Shown: positions 17,934 through 28,074 of the stretch, piece by piece
Numbering within the stretch: position 1 is the stretch's first letter
How the letters are laid out: every line of letters starts with the position of its first letter
Assembly (NCBI GenBank): GCA_016844605.1
Contig: JAENJD010000015.1
Coordinates: forward strand, 1-36,664
Source of the DNA: Steroidobacteraceae bacterium
Lineage (GTDB): Bacteria > Pseudomonadota > Gammaproteobacteria > Steroidobacterales > Steroidobacteraceae
Reading direction: 5' to 3'
Length of the DNA stretch: 36,664 nt
Program-made: the position numbers and the translations under genes
Notes under the pieces: generated by a model
What the model was told of the DNA's origin: nothing
Seen by the model: the letters and a program-made list of their open reading frames with translations, nothing else
Databases searched by the model: none

Positions 17934-18892
17934 ATGCCGAGCTGCTTCCGGCTCCGCCGCCGAAGCGGCGGCGTGATCCGAAGTACAAACCCAGCTTCAA
18001 CCCGAAAAACGCGCGTGCCGCGATGCTCGCGATTGGCAGCACCTTGCGCGAGTACGCGCTGCTGATACGGCTGCACCGGCCGATCGGCATCTGGCTCCTG
18101 ATGTGGCCGGCACTGTGGGCGCTGTGGATCGCGGGCCAGGGCAGGCCCGACCAGAAGCTGCTGCTGATTTACCTCGCGGGCATATTCGTGATGCGTTCGG
18201 CCGGCTGTGTGATCAACGATTATGCGGACCGCGATTTCGATCCGCGTGTTGAACGCACGCGCGACCGGCCGCTCGCCGCCAGGCGTGTCGCACCGGGCGA
18301 GGCGCTCGTGCTCTTCTTCGTGCTCGGACTGATCGCAATCTGGCTTGCGATGCAGCTCGAGCCGCTGGCGCGCCTGTACGCCGCGGCCGGCGGTGTGCTT
18401 GCGGTGACCTATCCCTGGCTCAAGCGCTACGTGTCCGTGCCGCAGTTCTACCTGGGCGTCGCCTTCGGCTGGTCCATCCCGATGGCCTTCGCCGCCATCA
18501 CCGGCGAGGTACCGCGGATCGCCTGGCTTTTGCTCGCGGCCGTCGTGCTGTGGGCGGCGGTCTACGACACGATGTATGCAATGGTGGATCGCAAGGATGA
18601 TCTCCGCATCGGCATCAAGTCCACCGCCATCCTGTTCGGCGATGCGGACCGCGTCGTCATCGGCGTGATGCAGCTGATGGTGCTGTTCGCGCTGTGGCTT
18701 GCGGGTGACGAGGCCCAACTCGGGCTGTGGTATCGCGCGGGTCTCGCGGCCGGCGCTGCGTTTTTCATTTACGAGCAGTGGCTGATCCGCGACCGCAAGC
18801 CGGATGCCTGTTTCCGCGCCTTCAACAACAATCACTACTTCGGGCTCGTCGTGTTTATCGGGCTCGCGCTCGATTACCTCTACCGCGGGTGA
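17930..18892 (+). CDS. ubiA: 4-hydroxybenzoate octaprenyltransferase
   Basis: RLHRPIGIWLLMWPALWALW, NDYADRDFDPRVERTRDRPLAAR, DRKDDLRIGIKSTAILFG. Confidence 0.97.
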   Translation: MNAELLPAPPPKRRRDPKYKPSFNPKNARAAMLAIGSTLREYALLIRLHRPIGIWLLMWPALWALWIAGQGRPDQKLLLIYLAGIFVMRSAGCVINDYADRDFDPRVERTRDRPLAARRVAPGEALVLFFVLGLIAIWLAMQLEPLARLYAAAGGVLAVTYPWLKRYVSVPQFYLGVAFGWSIPMAFAAITGEVPRIAWLLLAAVVLWAAVYDTMYAMVDRKDDLRIGIKSTAILFGDADRVVIGVMQLMVLFALWLAGDEAQLGLWYRAGLAAGAAFFIYEQWLIRDRKPDACFRAFNNNHYFGLVVFIGLALDYLYRG

Positions 18893-18898
18893 ACTCCC

Positions 18899-19630
18899 TC
18901 AGGCGCGCGCGACCGCCCAGACCTCAATCCGACGGCAGCCGGCGCGACGCAGTGCAAGCGCCAGCGACTCCGCGGTGGCCCCGGTCGTCAGCACGTCATC
19001 GACGATGGCAACTCTCGACGGCACATCGCTGGTTTCGATTGCGAATGCGCCACGCAGGTTGTGCCTCCGCGCGCCGGCCGCGAGCCCGGTCTGTTCCGTG
19101 GTCTCGCGGATGCGGCGCGCGAGCCGATCGTGGATTGGCAGGCCGAGTTCGCGCGCAGCAAAGACCGCAATCTCGCGCGCCTGGTTGTAGCCGCGGCGAT
19201 GCTCGCGGCCTGCATACAGTGGCACTGGCACGATCGCATCGACCTGGGGAGCACCGCGATCCGCCAATCGCCTGCCGAGCACACAGCCGAGAATGCGGGT
19301 GATCGGCAGCTGTCCGCGGTATTTCATCCGGTGGATCAGCTCAGGCATCGGAAACTCGTAGCGGTAGGGAGCGTAGGCCGCATCGAAAGCGCGGCCGCGC
19401 CGGCTGCAGCGGCGACAAATCACATTGGAGTCAGGTACCGACGCGGCGCAAATCGAACAGGCGGGATCGTTCCGCGGCAAGTCGGCCTCGCAGGCGGCAC
19501 ACAGATCGAGCGCAGGTTTCTGGCCCGGATCCAGGCATAGATAGCAGGTGACCGGGAACAACGCATGTACCAGTGCCGTCGCCCGGCTGTAAACCTGCCG
19601 GCGCATTTCCGGTTGACAGGCTGCCGCCAT
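18899..19630 (-). CDS. comF: ComF family phosphoribosyltransferase-like protein
   Basis: CxxC pairs (CYLC, CAAC, CSIC, CRRC), RGYNQA, VAIVDDVLTTGAT; start at 19630 avoids overlap with bioB. Confidence 0.92.
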   Translation of the reverse strand: MAAACQPEMRRQVYSRATALVHALFPVTCYLCLDPGQKPALDLCAACEADLPRNDPACSICAASVPDSNVICRRCSRRGRAFDAAYAPYRYEFPMPELIHRMKYRGQLPITRILGCVLGRRLADRGAPQVDAIVPVPLYAGREHRRGYNQAREIAVFAARELGLPIHDRLARRIRETTEQTGLAAGARRHNLRGAFAIETSDVPSRVAIVDDVLTTGATAESLALALRRAGCRRIEVWAVARA

Positions 19631-19716
19631 ATTCCAATACTTCGCCACGCGCCCAGTGTGGCGGGACGCCGCGCGGCTGATCTGTTGCAATTTCAGTGGG
19701 TTGAAAGAGCAATGCG

Positions 19717-20700
19717 ATGGACCTGAACCAGGGACAGCAGGGCGAGATCCGCAGCAACTGGTCGCTCGCCGAGGTAAGGGCGCTCCATGCACTGCCGTTC
19801 GCCGACCTGATCTGGCACGCGCAATCCATCCATCGAAGGCACTTCGATCCCAACGAAGTGCAGGTCTCGACGTTGCTATCCATCAAGACCGGGGCCTGCC
19901 CGGAAGACTGTGCCTACTGCCCTCAGAGCGTCCGTTACGACACGGGCCTCGAGCGCGAGTCGCTGATGGACCCCGGCACCGTGATCGAGCGCGCCCGTGC
20001 CGCGAAAGCCAATGGCGCAACGCGCTTCTGCATGGGCGCGGCCTGGCGCAGCCCCAAGGACCGCGATCTCGACAGCGTCGCCGAGATGGTGAGCGGCGTG
20101 CGCGAACTTGGCCTCGAGACCTGCGCCACGCTCGGCATGCTGACGCCCGCGCAGGCGAGGCGCCTGAAGGACGCGGGTCTCGATTACTACAACCACAACC
20201 TCGACACCTCCGAGGACTTCTACGGCGAGATCATCACGACGCGGACCTACCAGGACCGCCTCGATACGCTCGCCGCGGTGCGCGACGCCGGCATCCACGT
20301 CTGCTGCGGCGGCATCCTCGGCATGGGCGAGGATGCTTCCGATCGCGTCGCGCTGCTGCACACGCTTGCGACACTTGCGCCGCATCCCGAGAGCGTGCCG
20401 GTCAACCAGCTCGTGCAGGTCGAGGGCACACCGCTCGCCGGAACTGCACCGATCGATCCCATCGAGTTCGTGCGGATCATCGCGCTTGCGCGGATCCTGA
20501 TGCCGCGCGCGCATGTCCGCCTGTCGGCGGGGCGCAGCTCAATGAGCGACGAGATGCAGGCGCTTTGCTTCCTGGCCGGCGCCAATTCGATTTTCTACGG
20601 CGAGAAACTCCTGACCACCGGCAATCCGGACACGGCGAGCGATCACGCATTGTTCGGGCGGCTCGGAATCCGGCCGGAACCCGCCGCCGCAAGCGGCTGA
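19717..20700 (+). CDS. bioB: Biotin synthase
   Basis: [44 protein letters not shown]. Confidence 0.98.
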   Translation: MDLNQGQQGEIRSNWSLAEVRALHALPFADLIWHAQSIHRRHFDPNEVQVSTLLSIKTGACPEDCAYCPQSVRYDTGLERESLMDPGTVIERARAAKANGATRFCMGAAWRSPKDRDLDSVAEMVSGVRELGLETCATLGMLTPAQARRLKDAGLDYYNHNLDTSEDFYGEIITTRTYQDRLDTLAAVRDAGIHVCCGGILGMGEDASDRVALLHTLATLAPHPESVPVNQLVQVEGTPLAGTAPIDPIEFVRIIALARILMPRAHVRLSAGRSSMSDEMQALCFLAGANSIFYGEKLLTTGNPDTASDHALFGRLGIRPEPAAASG

Positions 20701-20705
20701 TTGCG

Positions 20706-21881
20706 GTGCCCGCCGCACCGATTTCGTTCGCGCCTGCGCTCGCGGAACTCGACGCCCGCGATCTTCGGCGACAACGGCGCACGGTGCGCCGGGAAACACC
20801 GGAGTCCGCGGAAATCGAGCTCGACGGACGGCGCTGCGTCGATTTCTGCAGCAACGACTATCTTGGTCTCGCCGCGCATCCGCAGGTCGTCGAGGCGTTC
20901 ATCGACGCTGCACGCATGCACGGCGTCGGCGCCCGCGCTTCCCACCTGGTCACCGGACATCAGGCTCTGCATGAAGCGCTGGAGCGGGAACTCGCGGCGT
21001 TCACGGGACGCGAACGGGCAATCGTTTTCTCGACCGGCTATATGGCGAATCTCGGCCTGGCCCGCGCACTCGCCAGACGCGAAGACGCCGTCTACGGGGA
21101 TGAACTGAATCATGCATCGTTGATCGATGGCGGCCGGCTGTCCGGCGCGAAGCTCCACCGTTATCCGCACGTCGATGTCGCCGCGCTCGAGCAGCAGCTT
21201 GCCGCACAGGAATCCGGCACGGCGCTCGTGCTGACCGATGGCGTTTTCAGTATGGACGGCGAGCTCGCGCCCTTGCCGGCGCTTGCGGCCGCTTGTTCAA
21301 GGCACGCTGCATACCTCGCCGTGGACGACGCCCACGGTCTCGGCGTGATCGGCGAAACCGGGCGCGGCTCGCTCGAACAATTCGGGCTGACGCCCACGCA
21401 GGTTCCGGCGCTCGTCGGCACCTTCGGGAAGGCCTTCGGGACCTTCGGCGCATTCGTCGCGGGCAGCGAGGACCTGATCGAAACACTCATCCAGCGCGCC
21501 CGCACCTACATCTATACGACCGCGCTGCCACCCGCAGTCGCGGCCGCGACGCGCGCAGCACTCGCAGTGTCGATCGCCGAACCCTGGCGGCGCGAACGGG
21601 TGCTCGCGCTGACGCGCCGCTTCCGCGAACTGGCAACGGCTGCGGGGATCAAGCTGGGCCCATCGGAGACGCCGATCCAGCCCATACTGCTCGGCAGCGC
21701 AGAAGCAGCAATGCGAGCCAGCAACGCACTCCTTGAACGCGGCTTCTTCGTCGCCGCAATCCGGCCGCCGACGGTGCCCGCAGACACGTCACGACTCCGT
21801 ATCACCTTGTCCACCGCGCATCGCGATGCCGAAGTTGAAGGCCTGGTTGCGGCGCTTGCCGATGTCGTGTCACCCGAATGA
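20706..21881 (+). CDS. bioF: 8-amino-7-oxononanoate synthase
   Basis: SNDYLGLAAHPQVVEAF, VDDAHGLGVIGETGRGS, GTFGKAFGTFGAFVAG; GTG 20706 chosen, the 741-aa ORF extension overlaps bioB out of frame. Confidence 0.95.
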   Translation: MPAAPISFAPALAELDARDLRRQRRTVRRETPESAEIELDGRRCVDFCSNDYLGLAAHPQVVEAFIDAARMHGVGARASHLVTGHQALHEALERELAAFTGRERAIVFSTGYMANLGLARALARREDAVYGDELNHASLIDGGRLSGAKLHRYPHVDVAALEQQLAAQESGTALVLTDGVFSMDGELAPLPALAAACSRHAAYLAVDDAHGLGVIGETGRGSLEQFGLTPTQVPALVGTFGKAFGTFGAFVAGSEDLIETLIQRARTYIYTTALPPAVAAATRAALAVSIAEPWRRERVLALTRRFRELATAAGIKLGPSETPIQPILLGSAEAAMRASNALLERGFFVAAIRPPTVPADTSRLRITLSTAHRDAEVEGLVAALADVVSPE

Positions 21882-22777
21882 GCGATGCGAAGCAATCGCT
21901 CCATTCGGGTACCGGTGTGCTCGATCGCAGTGCCATCCGTAAAAATTTTGATGGCGCGAGCGCGACCTACGACGAGTCCGCCGTGCTGCAGGCGCGCGTC
22001 CGCCAGCAGCTGATCGAGCGCCTCGACTGGATTGCCTTCGAGCCGGACACGATTCTCGACCTGGGCTGCGGTACCGGCCATGCGGCGCGCGCGCTCGGCG
22101 CGCGCTGGCCGAGGGCGCGTGTCATCGCGGTGGATTTTGCGCCAGGCATGTTGCGCGAAGCAGCGCGACACGATGACGCTGGGCGCGTCGAGCGTCTTTG
22201 CGCCGATGCGCACGAATTGCCGCTGCCAGATGCAAGCGTTGATCTCCTGTACTGCAACCTGATGCTGCCGTGGTGCGACGACCTCGATGCAGCCTTCGTG
22301 GAAATCGCGCGCGTATTGCGGCCACGCGGGCTCCTGACATTCACGACCCTTGGGCCGGACACCCTGATCGAGCTGCACGAGGCATGGCACGAGGCCGATG
22401 ACTACACGCACGTGATCCCGTTCGCTGACATGCACAATATTGGCGACGGCCTCATTCGCGCAGGCCTCGTCGAGCCCGTGCTCGACATCGTGCGTTACAC
22501 ACTGACCTATCCCGATGTTTATTCATTGATGCGCGATCTGAAGGCCATCGGTGCGCGCAACGCGACGGCCGGCCGGCCGCGCGGCCTGACGGGAAGGCAG
22601 ACGATGCGCACGGTGGAGCAGACCTACGAACGCCATCGTCATGAAGGAAAGCTGCCCGCAAGTTACGAAGTCGTATTCGGGCAGGCCTGGGGCGCCATCG
22701 AGCGCTCCGATGCGGAGCGCGATGGCGAATTCGCGATCCCGGTCTCGGCGATACGCCGCCGCGGCGAGTCGCCATGA
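21878..22777 (+). CDS. bioC: Malonyl-ACP O-methyltransferase
   Basis: ILDLGCGTGHAARALGARWP SAM-binding motif; position between bioF and bioD; ATGA overlaps. Confidence 0.93.
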   Translation: MSDAKQSLHSGTGVLDRSAIRKNFDGASATYDESAVLQARVRQQLIERLDWIAFEPDTILDLGCGTGHAARALGARWPRARVIAVDFAPGMLREAARHDDAGRVERLCADAHELPLPDASVDLLYCNLMLPWCDDLDAAFVEIARVLRPRGLLTFTTLGPDTLIELHEAWHEADDYTHVIPFADMHNIGDGLIRAGLVEPVLDIVRYTLTYPDVYSLMRDLKAIGARNATAGRPRGLTGRQTMRTVEQTYERHRHEGKLPASYEVVFGQAWGAIERSDAERDGEFAIPVSAIRRRGESP

Positions 22778-23460
22778 GCCGCAGCTTCTTCGTGACCGGC
22801 ACCGATACCGGTGTCGGCAAGACACTCGTCACGGCTGCGCTGCTGCGACGCTTGCGCGAATCAGGTGTCACAGTCGCCGGCATGAAGCCGGTCGCGGCCG
22901 GCGCGGTGGCGGGACCCGAGGGACCCGCGAATTCAGATGCGCTGCTGCTGCAATTGGAATCGAGCGTCCGGCACCCCTACGTGCTCGTGAATCCCTGGTT
23001 GTTCGAACTTGCGATCGCGCCGCACATTGCGGCGGCGGAAGCGGGCGTCGTGATCGACACGGATCGCATCGTCAAGGCGCATGAAATTCTTCGCGCCTCG
23101 GCAGACGTCGTGCTCGCCGAAGGTGCCGGCGGTTTTCTCGTGCCGCTGGATGCGCGCCGGTCATTCGCCGAGCTACCGGGCCTGCTCGGGATGGAAGTCC
23201 TGCTGGTTGTCGGCTTGCGCCTCGGCTGCCTCAATCACGCGCTCCTGACTTCTGATGCGATTGCAGCGCGCGGTTACCGGCTCGCCGGCTGGGTCGGAAA
23301 CTGCATTGATCCCGCGTTTGCGCGCCGCGACGCCAACATCGCCACGCTGACTGAAATGGTCGCTGCTCCCTGCCTCGGCATCGTTCCCTGGCTGCCGCAT
23401 CCGGGCGTCGGCGAGGCGGCGGCGGCACTGGCCGGCGCTGCCACGCTGCGGCCGGTCTGA
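22774..23460 (+). CDS. bioD: Dethiobiotin synthetase
   Basis: FFVTGTDTGVGKTLVTAALLRRL…GMKPVAAG…EGAGGFLVPL. Confidence 0.96.
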   Translation: MSRSFFVTGTDTGVGKTLVTAALLRRLRESGVTVAGMKPVAAGAVAGPEGPANSDALLLQLESSVRHPYVLVNPWLFELAIAPHIAAAEAGVVIDTDRIVKAHEILRASADVVLAEGAGGFLVPLDARRSFAELPGLLGMEVLLVVGLRLGCLNHALLTSDAIAARGYRLAGWVGNCIDPAFARRDANIATLTEMVAAPCLGIVPWLPHPGVGEAAAALAGAATLRPV

Positions 23461-23587
23461 GCCGCCGCCGCTCCGCCGCATCCTTTTGGATTCAAAGGGG
23501 AAAATCCCGTTGCGGCTGGTTGTTGCGTCCCTTACGATGCGCGGGCCGTGAGCCCGCGATACGCTGGCCACCATCAAGGGAGTCCGG

Positions 23588-24406
23588 GTGTCCATCGTGA
23601 AGCGCAACTCGAAGCTGCCGGCCGCCGCTGGCGCCCTCGCGGCGCTCACCACCGTGCCCGCGCGCGCGGACTGGAGCCTGCTGAACATGCCGAAAGGCGT
23701 CAGCGAGCTGTCCCGCGATATCTACGACATGCACATGATCATGTTGTGGATCTGCCTCGCGATCGCGGTCGTGACCTTCGGCGCGATGATCTACGCGATG
23801 ATCCGCTTCCGGAAGTCCAGGGGCGCCGTCGCGGACACCAAGCTCCTGCACAACGCGCGCCTGGAAGCCGCCTGGACCATCGTGCCGACGATCATCCTGA
23901 TCGGGATGGCGATCCCCTCGGTCGATAAGCTGATCAAGATCGAAGATATGAGCGGCTCCAAGCTCACGATCAAGGTCACCGGCTACCAGTGGTACTGGCA
24001 TTACGAATACCTCGGCCGCGGCGTATCGTTCTACAGCCGCCTGGCCCGATCGAGTGATCTCGCGCGCCAGCGCGGCTCCGGCATCGATCCAAACACGGTG
24101 GACAATTACCTCCTCGAGGTGGACAAGCCGCTGGTCGTGCCGACCGGAACGAAGATCCGCCTGCTGCTGACCGCCAATGACGTGATCCACGCCTGGTGGG
24201 TGCCCGACTTCGGCATGAAGCGCGACGCGATACCCGGCTTCATGAACGAAATGTGGGTTTCCGTGGACGCGGACAAGCCGGGCACCTATCGCGGCAAGTG
24301 CGCGGAACTCTGCGGCGCCGACCATGGCTTCATGCCAATCGTCGTCGTCGCGATGCCGCCCGCTGAATTCGAGGCCTGGCTTGCGCAACAGGAGCTACGA
24401 CAGTGA
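23588..24406 (+). CDS. coxB: Cytochrome c oxidase subunit II
   Basis: KVTGYQWYWHYEY, VIHAWWVPDFGMKRDAIPGF, CAELCGADHGFMP CuA motif. Confidence 0.96.
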   Translation: MSIVKRNSKLPAAAGALAALTTVPARADWSLLNMPKGVSELSRDIYDMHMIMLWICLAIAVVTFGAMIYAMIRFRKSRGAVADTKLLHNARLEAAWTIVPTIILIGMAIPSVDKLIKIEDMSGSKLTIKVTGYQWYWHYEYLGRGVSFYSRLARSSDLARQRGSGIDPNTVDNYLLEVDKPLVVPTGTKIRLLLTANDVIHAWWVPDFGMKRDAIPGFMNEMWVSVDADKPGTYRGKCAELCGADHGFMPIVVVAMPPAEFEAWLAQQELRQ

Positions 24407-26007
24407 GGCCCGACGAAGTGACGAACATGGCGCACGGTAACGCGGCCGCGGGCCACGGCGATCACCACAGGCCACCAAAGGGCGTGATGCGCTGGCTCAC
24501 GACGACGAATCACAAGGACATCGGGACCATGTACCTGGTGTTTTCGCTCGCCATGTTCCTGATCGGCGGAGTCATGGCGCTCTTGATCCGCGCCGAGTTG
24601 TTCCAGCCGGGCCTGCAGCTGGTCGACCCGGGTTTCTATAACCAGCTGACGACGGTGCACGCACTCGTCATGGTGTTCGGCGCCGTGATGCCGGCGACCG
24701 TCGGCCTTGCCAACTGGATGATTCCGCTGCAGATCGGCGCAGCCGACATGGCGCTGCCGCGCATGAACCTGTTCAGCTTCTGGTTGCTGTTCTTCGCGTT
24801 CGTGCTGCTGATCTCGACGTTCTTCGTGCCGGGCGGCGCGCCGGCCGCCGGATGGACGCTTTACCCGCCGCTCGTGCTGCAAACCGGAAACGCATTCCCG
24901 ATGGCGATCTTCGCGATCCACCTGATGGGCGCCTCGTCGATCATGGGCGCCATCAATGTCATCGTCACGATCGTCAACATGCGAGCGCCGGGCATGACGC
25001 TATTGAAGATGCCGCTGTTCTCCTGGTCCTGGCTGATAACCGCCTACCTCCTGATCGCGGTGATGCCGGTGTTCGCCGGCGGCGTCACGATGTTGCTGAC
25101 GGATTACTACTTCCACACCAGCTTCTTCAATGCGGCGGGCGGTGGCGACCCGGTGCTGTTCCAGCATGTGTTCTGGTTCTTCGGGCACCCCGAGGTCTAC
25201 ATCATGATCCTGCCGGCGTTCGGGATCGTCTCGGAAATCATCCCGACATTTTCGCGCAAGCCGATCTTTGGCTACGAGGCGATGGTTTACGCGATCGCGT
25301 CGATCGCCTTCCTGTCATTCATCGTCTGGGCGCACCACATGTTCACGGTCGGCATGCCGCTCGCGGGGCAGCTGTTCTTCACGCTGTCCACGATGCTGAT
25401 CGCGGTGCCGACCGGCGTAAAGGTCTTCAACTGGACCACGACGATGTGGCGTGGCTCGCTCAGCTTCGAACCGCCGATGCTGTTTGCGCTCGCCTTCCTG
25501 TTCCTGTTCACGATCGGCGGATTCTCAGGCTTGATGCTCGCGATCGTACCGGCGGATTTCCAGTATCACGACACCTACTTCGTGGTCGCGCACTTCCATT
25601 ACGTGCTGGTGCCCGGCGCCGTGTTCGGCATCATGGCCGCGGTCTACTACTGGCTGCCGAAGTGGACCGGTCACATGTACGACATGAACATTGCGAAGTG
25701 GCACTTCTGGCTGACCGCGATCTTCGTCAATGTGCTGTTCTTCCCGCAGCACTTCCTCGGTCTCGCGGGCATGCAGCGCCGCATCCCAGATTACCCCACG
25801 CAGTTCACCGACTGGAACATGGTCTCATCGATCGGCGGCTTCGGCTTCGGGCTGTCGCAGCTCCTGTTCGTGTGGCTGATCATCCGCTGCGTGAAGGGCG
25901 GTCAGCGCGCGACGGCCGGTGTCTGGGACTGGCCGCACGGCCTCGAATGGACCGTGCCCTCGCCCGCGCCCTATCACACCTTCGAGAAATCGCCGGAGCT
26001 GCATTGA
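24403..26007 (+). CDS. ctaD: Cytochrome c oxidase subunit I
   Basis: [45 protein letters not shown]-like region, [13 protein letters not shown]. Confidence 0.98.
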   Translation: MRPDEVTNMAHGNAAAGHGDHHRPPKGVMRWLTTTNHKDIGTMYLVFSLAMFLIGGVMALLIRAELFQPGLQLVDPGFYNQLTTVHALVMVFGAVMPATVGLANWMIPLQIGAADMALPRMNLFSFWLLFFAFVLLISTFFVPGGAPAAGWTLYPPLVLQTGNAFPMAIFAIHLMGASSIMGAINVIVTIVNMRAPGMTLLKMPLFSWSWLITAYLLIAVMPVFAGGVTMLLTDYYFHTSFFNAAGGGDPVLFQHVFWFFGHPEVYIMILPAFGIVSEIIPTFSRKPIFGYEAMVYAIASIAFLSFIVWAHHMFTVGMPLAGQLFFTLSTMLIAVPTGVKVFNWTTTMWRGSLSFEPPMLFALAFLFLFTIGGFSGLMLAIVPADFQYHDTYFVVAHFHYVLVPGAVFGIMAAVYYWLPKWTGHMYDMNIAKWHFWLTAIFVNVLFFPQHFLGLAGMQRRIPDYPTQFTDWNMVSSIGGFGFGLSQLLFVWLIIRCVKGGQRATAGVWDWPHGLEWTVPSPAPYHTFEKSPELH

Positions 26008-26108
26008 ACCAGCGTGCCTCCAACCTGCGGCTCGCGATCGCGCTCGGCGTGGCGGCGTTCACGGTCTGGGCCGCCTATGTGCTGATCCGCGTCCTGGAGC
26101 TCGGCTGA
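26004..26108 (+). CDS. 34-aa single-TM protein, candidate cytochrome oxidase small assembly protein
   Basis: TTG start overlapping the ctaD stop (TTGA) and TGATG overlap with cta[35 protein letters not shown]. Confidence 0.7.
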   Translation: MNQRASNLRLAIALGVAAFTVWAAYVLIRVLELG

Positions 26109-26659
26109 TGGCGGCGCCGCCGCGCAAATCGAACGGTGGTCTCGTGGGCAGGCTCGTGCTGATGACGGCGGGCAGTTTCGCGTTCGGATTTGCCCTCGTG
26201 CCGCTTTACGACGTGTTCTGCGACGTCACCGGCATCGGCACGCGCGCGCAGCTGAGCCGCGCTGCAGCGCCTGACACTTCGGCGCCCGACATGAGCCGCG
26301 TGGTCACCGTCGAGTTCACCGCTTCGGTGCCCGACAGCGGGCCCTGGGAATTCGCGCCGGCCGTCGCCTCGATGGAAGTGCACCCGGGCCGGCTCTACGA
26401 GGCGCGCTATACCGCGCACAATCTCGCGGGCCGCGACACGACCGGCCAGGCCGTGCCGAGCATCACGCCGCTGCGCGCCGCCCAGTATTTCCGCAAGACG
26501 GAATGCTTCTGTTTCACGCCGCAGCATTTCGAGCGCGACGAGCAACGCGACCTGCTGGTGCGATTCATCGTCGACCGGGACCTGCCGCCCGGTATTGACC
26601 GGCTGACGCTGTCCTACGCGTTCTACGATGTCACGCGCCTGGCCGGCGGCAAGGGATAG
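26108..26659 (+). CDS. ctaG: Cytochrome c oxidase assembly protein CtaG/Cox11
   Basis: [45 protein letters not shown]. Confidence 0.96.
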   Translation: MAAPPRKSNGGLVGRLVLMTAGSFAFGFALVPLYDVFCDVTGIGTRAQLSRAAAPDTSAPDMSRVVTVEFTASVPDSGPWEFAPAVASMEVHPGRLYEARYTAHNLAGRDTTGQAVPSITPLRAAQYFRKTECFCFTPQHFERDEQRDLLVRFIVDRDLPPGIDRLTLSYAFYDVTRLAGGKG

Positions 26660-26666
26660 GGAGCAG

Positions 26667-27596
26667 ATGGCACAAGATAAACAGACTGGCCAGTACTACT
26701 TCCCGCATGGCAGCCGCCTGCCATTTTTCGGGTCTGCATCGCTCTTCGTGCTGATGGCAGGCGCGGCCGCGACTCTCAACGGCGCCAGCATCGGCGTCTG
26801 GGTGCTCGGTGTCGGGTTCCTGCTGCTGTGCGCGCTGTTCTTCTTCTGGTTCGGCGAGGTCATCCGCGAAAACCAGGCCGGCGCGCTCTTTTACGCGCGG
26901 CAGTTGTCGGTGCCCTGGCTAGGCGGAGACGGTGCCAAGGCGGTCACGGGTCTGCTGTGGCCGGATTTCGAGGCAAGCTGGCCGAGCAACGGCCCGGGTG
27001 CATTGAGCCCGCGCGACAATGGCAGCTACGAGATCATCCCGGCCTTCGGCCTGCCGGCCATCAATACGGCGCTGCTGCTGACCTCGGGTCTCACAATAAC
27101 GATCGCGCACCATGCAATGAAGATGGGCAATCGCGGTATGTTGAAGATCTTTCTCGCGCTGACCTTCCTGCTGGGATTCACATTCCTCGGTGTCCAGGCC
27201 CACGAGTACGGCGAGGCCTACCGCGAGCACGGTCTGCAGCTCGGTACCGGCATCTACGGCTCGACCTTTTTCATGCTGACCGGTTTCCACGGCCTGCACG
27301 TCACGGTCGGCGCGATCATGCTGGTGGTGATCTGGCTGCGCTGCATGAAGGGCCACTTCACGCCGCACCAGCATTTCGCGTTCGAGGCCGTTGCCTGGTA
27401 CTGGCATTTCGTCGACGTGGTGTGGCTCGGGCTCTGTAGGGGCTCCGCAAGTAGCTGGCAAGCGCTTCATCGCGATCGCCGGCAATATCGGCGCGGGCAA
27501 GACCGAGCTGACGCAATTCCTGTGCCGGCGCTACGACATCAAGCCGTTCTACGAGCCAAACGACCAGAATCCCTACCTCGCGGACTTCTACGCTGA
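26667..27596 (+). CDS. coxC: Cytochrome c oxidase subunit III with aberrant C-terminus (family sequence ends near 27434)
   Basis: FHGLHVTVGAIMLVVIWLR, HFAFEAVAWYWHFVDVVWLGL, then CRGSASSWQALHRDRR… read out of frame through the following kinase gene. Confidence 0.88.
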   Translation: MAQDKQTGQYYFPHGSRLPFFGSASLFVLMAGAAATLNGASIGVWVLGVGFLLLCALFFFWFGEVIRENQAGALFYARQLSVPWLGGDGAKAVTGLLWPDFEASWPSNGPGALSPRDNGSYEIIPAFGLPAINTALLLTSGLTITIAHHAMKMGNRGMLKIFLALTFLLGFTFLGVQAHEYGEAYREHGLQLGTGIYGSTFFMLTGFHGLHVTVGAIMLVVIWLRCMKGHFTPHQHFAFEAVAWYWHFVDVVWLGLCRGSASSWQALHRDRRQYRRGQDRADAIPVPALRHQAVLRAKRPESLPRGLLR

Positions 27597-28068
27597 CATG
27601 AAGACCTGGGCCTACCGGTCCCAGGTCTTCTTCCTGACCCACAAGTTCCGGCTGCACCTCGAGCTCCAGGGCGAGCCCGGTGCTGTCGTGCAGGACCGCA
27701 CGATCTACGAGGACGCGGAAATCTTTGCGCGCAATCTCTACCGGCAACATCACATCGATGCGCGCGACTTCAAGGTCTACTGGCAGCTTTACCAGTCGAT
27801 CAGCGCGACGCTACGGCCGCCCGACCTGATGATCTATCTGCGCTGCCCGGTGCGCACATTGCGAAAGCGCATCAAGCTGCGCGGCCGGGCGATGGAAAAA
27901 GGCATCCCCGTCGTCTATCTGCGCAAGTTGAACCGCCTCTACGAAGATTGGTTCAAGCGCTACGACCTCTCACCGGTGCTGGTGCTCGAATCGGATCAGC
28001 TCGACTGGATGACGGATCTGGTCGATCGCGTGGATCTGTTCCGCAAGATAGAACGCTACCTGGACTGA
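27391..28068 (+). CDS. Deoxynucleoside kinase family protein; native start apparently missing
   Basis: KRFIAIAGNIGAGKTELTQFLCRRY, QDRTIYEDAEIFA, LRGRAMEKGIPVVYLRKLNRLYEDW; the only standard in-frame start upstream of the P-loop is TTG 27391, inside coxC. Confidence 0.85.
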   Translation: MPGTGISSTWCGSGSVGAPQVAGKRFIAIAGNIGAGKTELTQFLCRRYDIKPFYEPNDQNPYLADFYADMKTWAYRSQVFFLTHKFRLHLELQGEPGAVVQDRTIYEDAEIFARNLYRQHHIDARDFKVYWQLYQSISATLRPPDLMIYLRCPVRTLRKRIKLRGRAMEKGIPVVYLRKLNRLYEDWFKRYDLSPVLVLESDQLDWMTDLVDRVDLFRKIERYLD

Positions 28069-28074
28069 CACGCG

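Noticed and set aside
17396-18835. 479-aa minus-strand ORF across ubiC and ubiA
   Set aside because: Antisense shadow of two recognised genes
19656-20705. N-terminal 350 aa of the 741-aa ORF as a BioF fusion domain
   Set aside because: This part is an out-of-frame read of bioB; bioF starts near 20706
24852-26003. Most of the 418-aa ORF overlapping ctaD
   Set aside because: Out-of-frame read of ctaD; only the last 34 codons (26004-26108) are plausible as a gene
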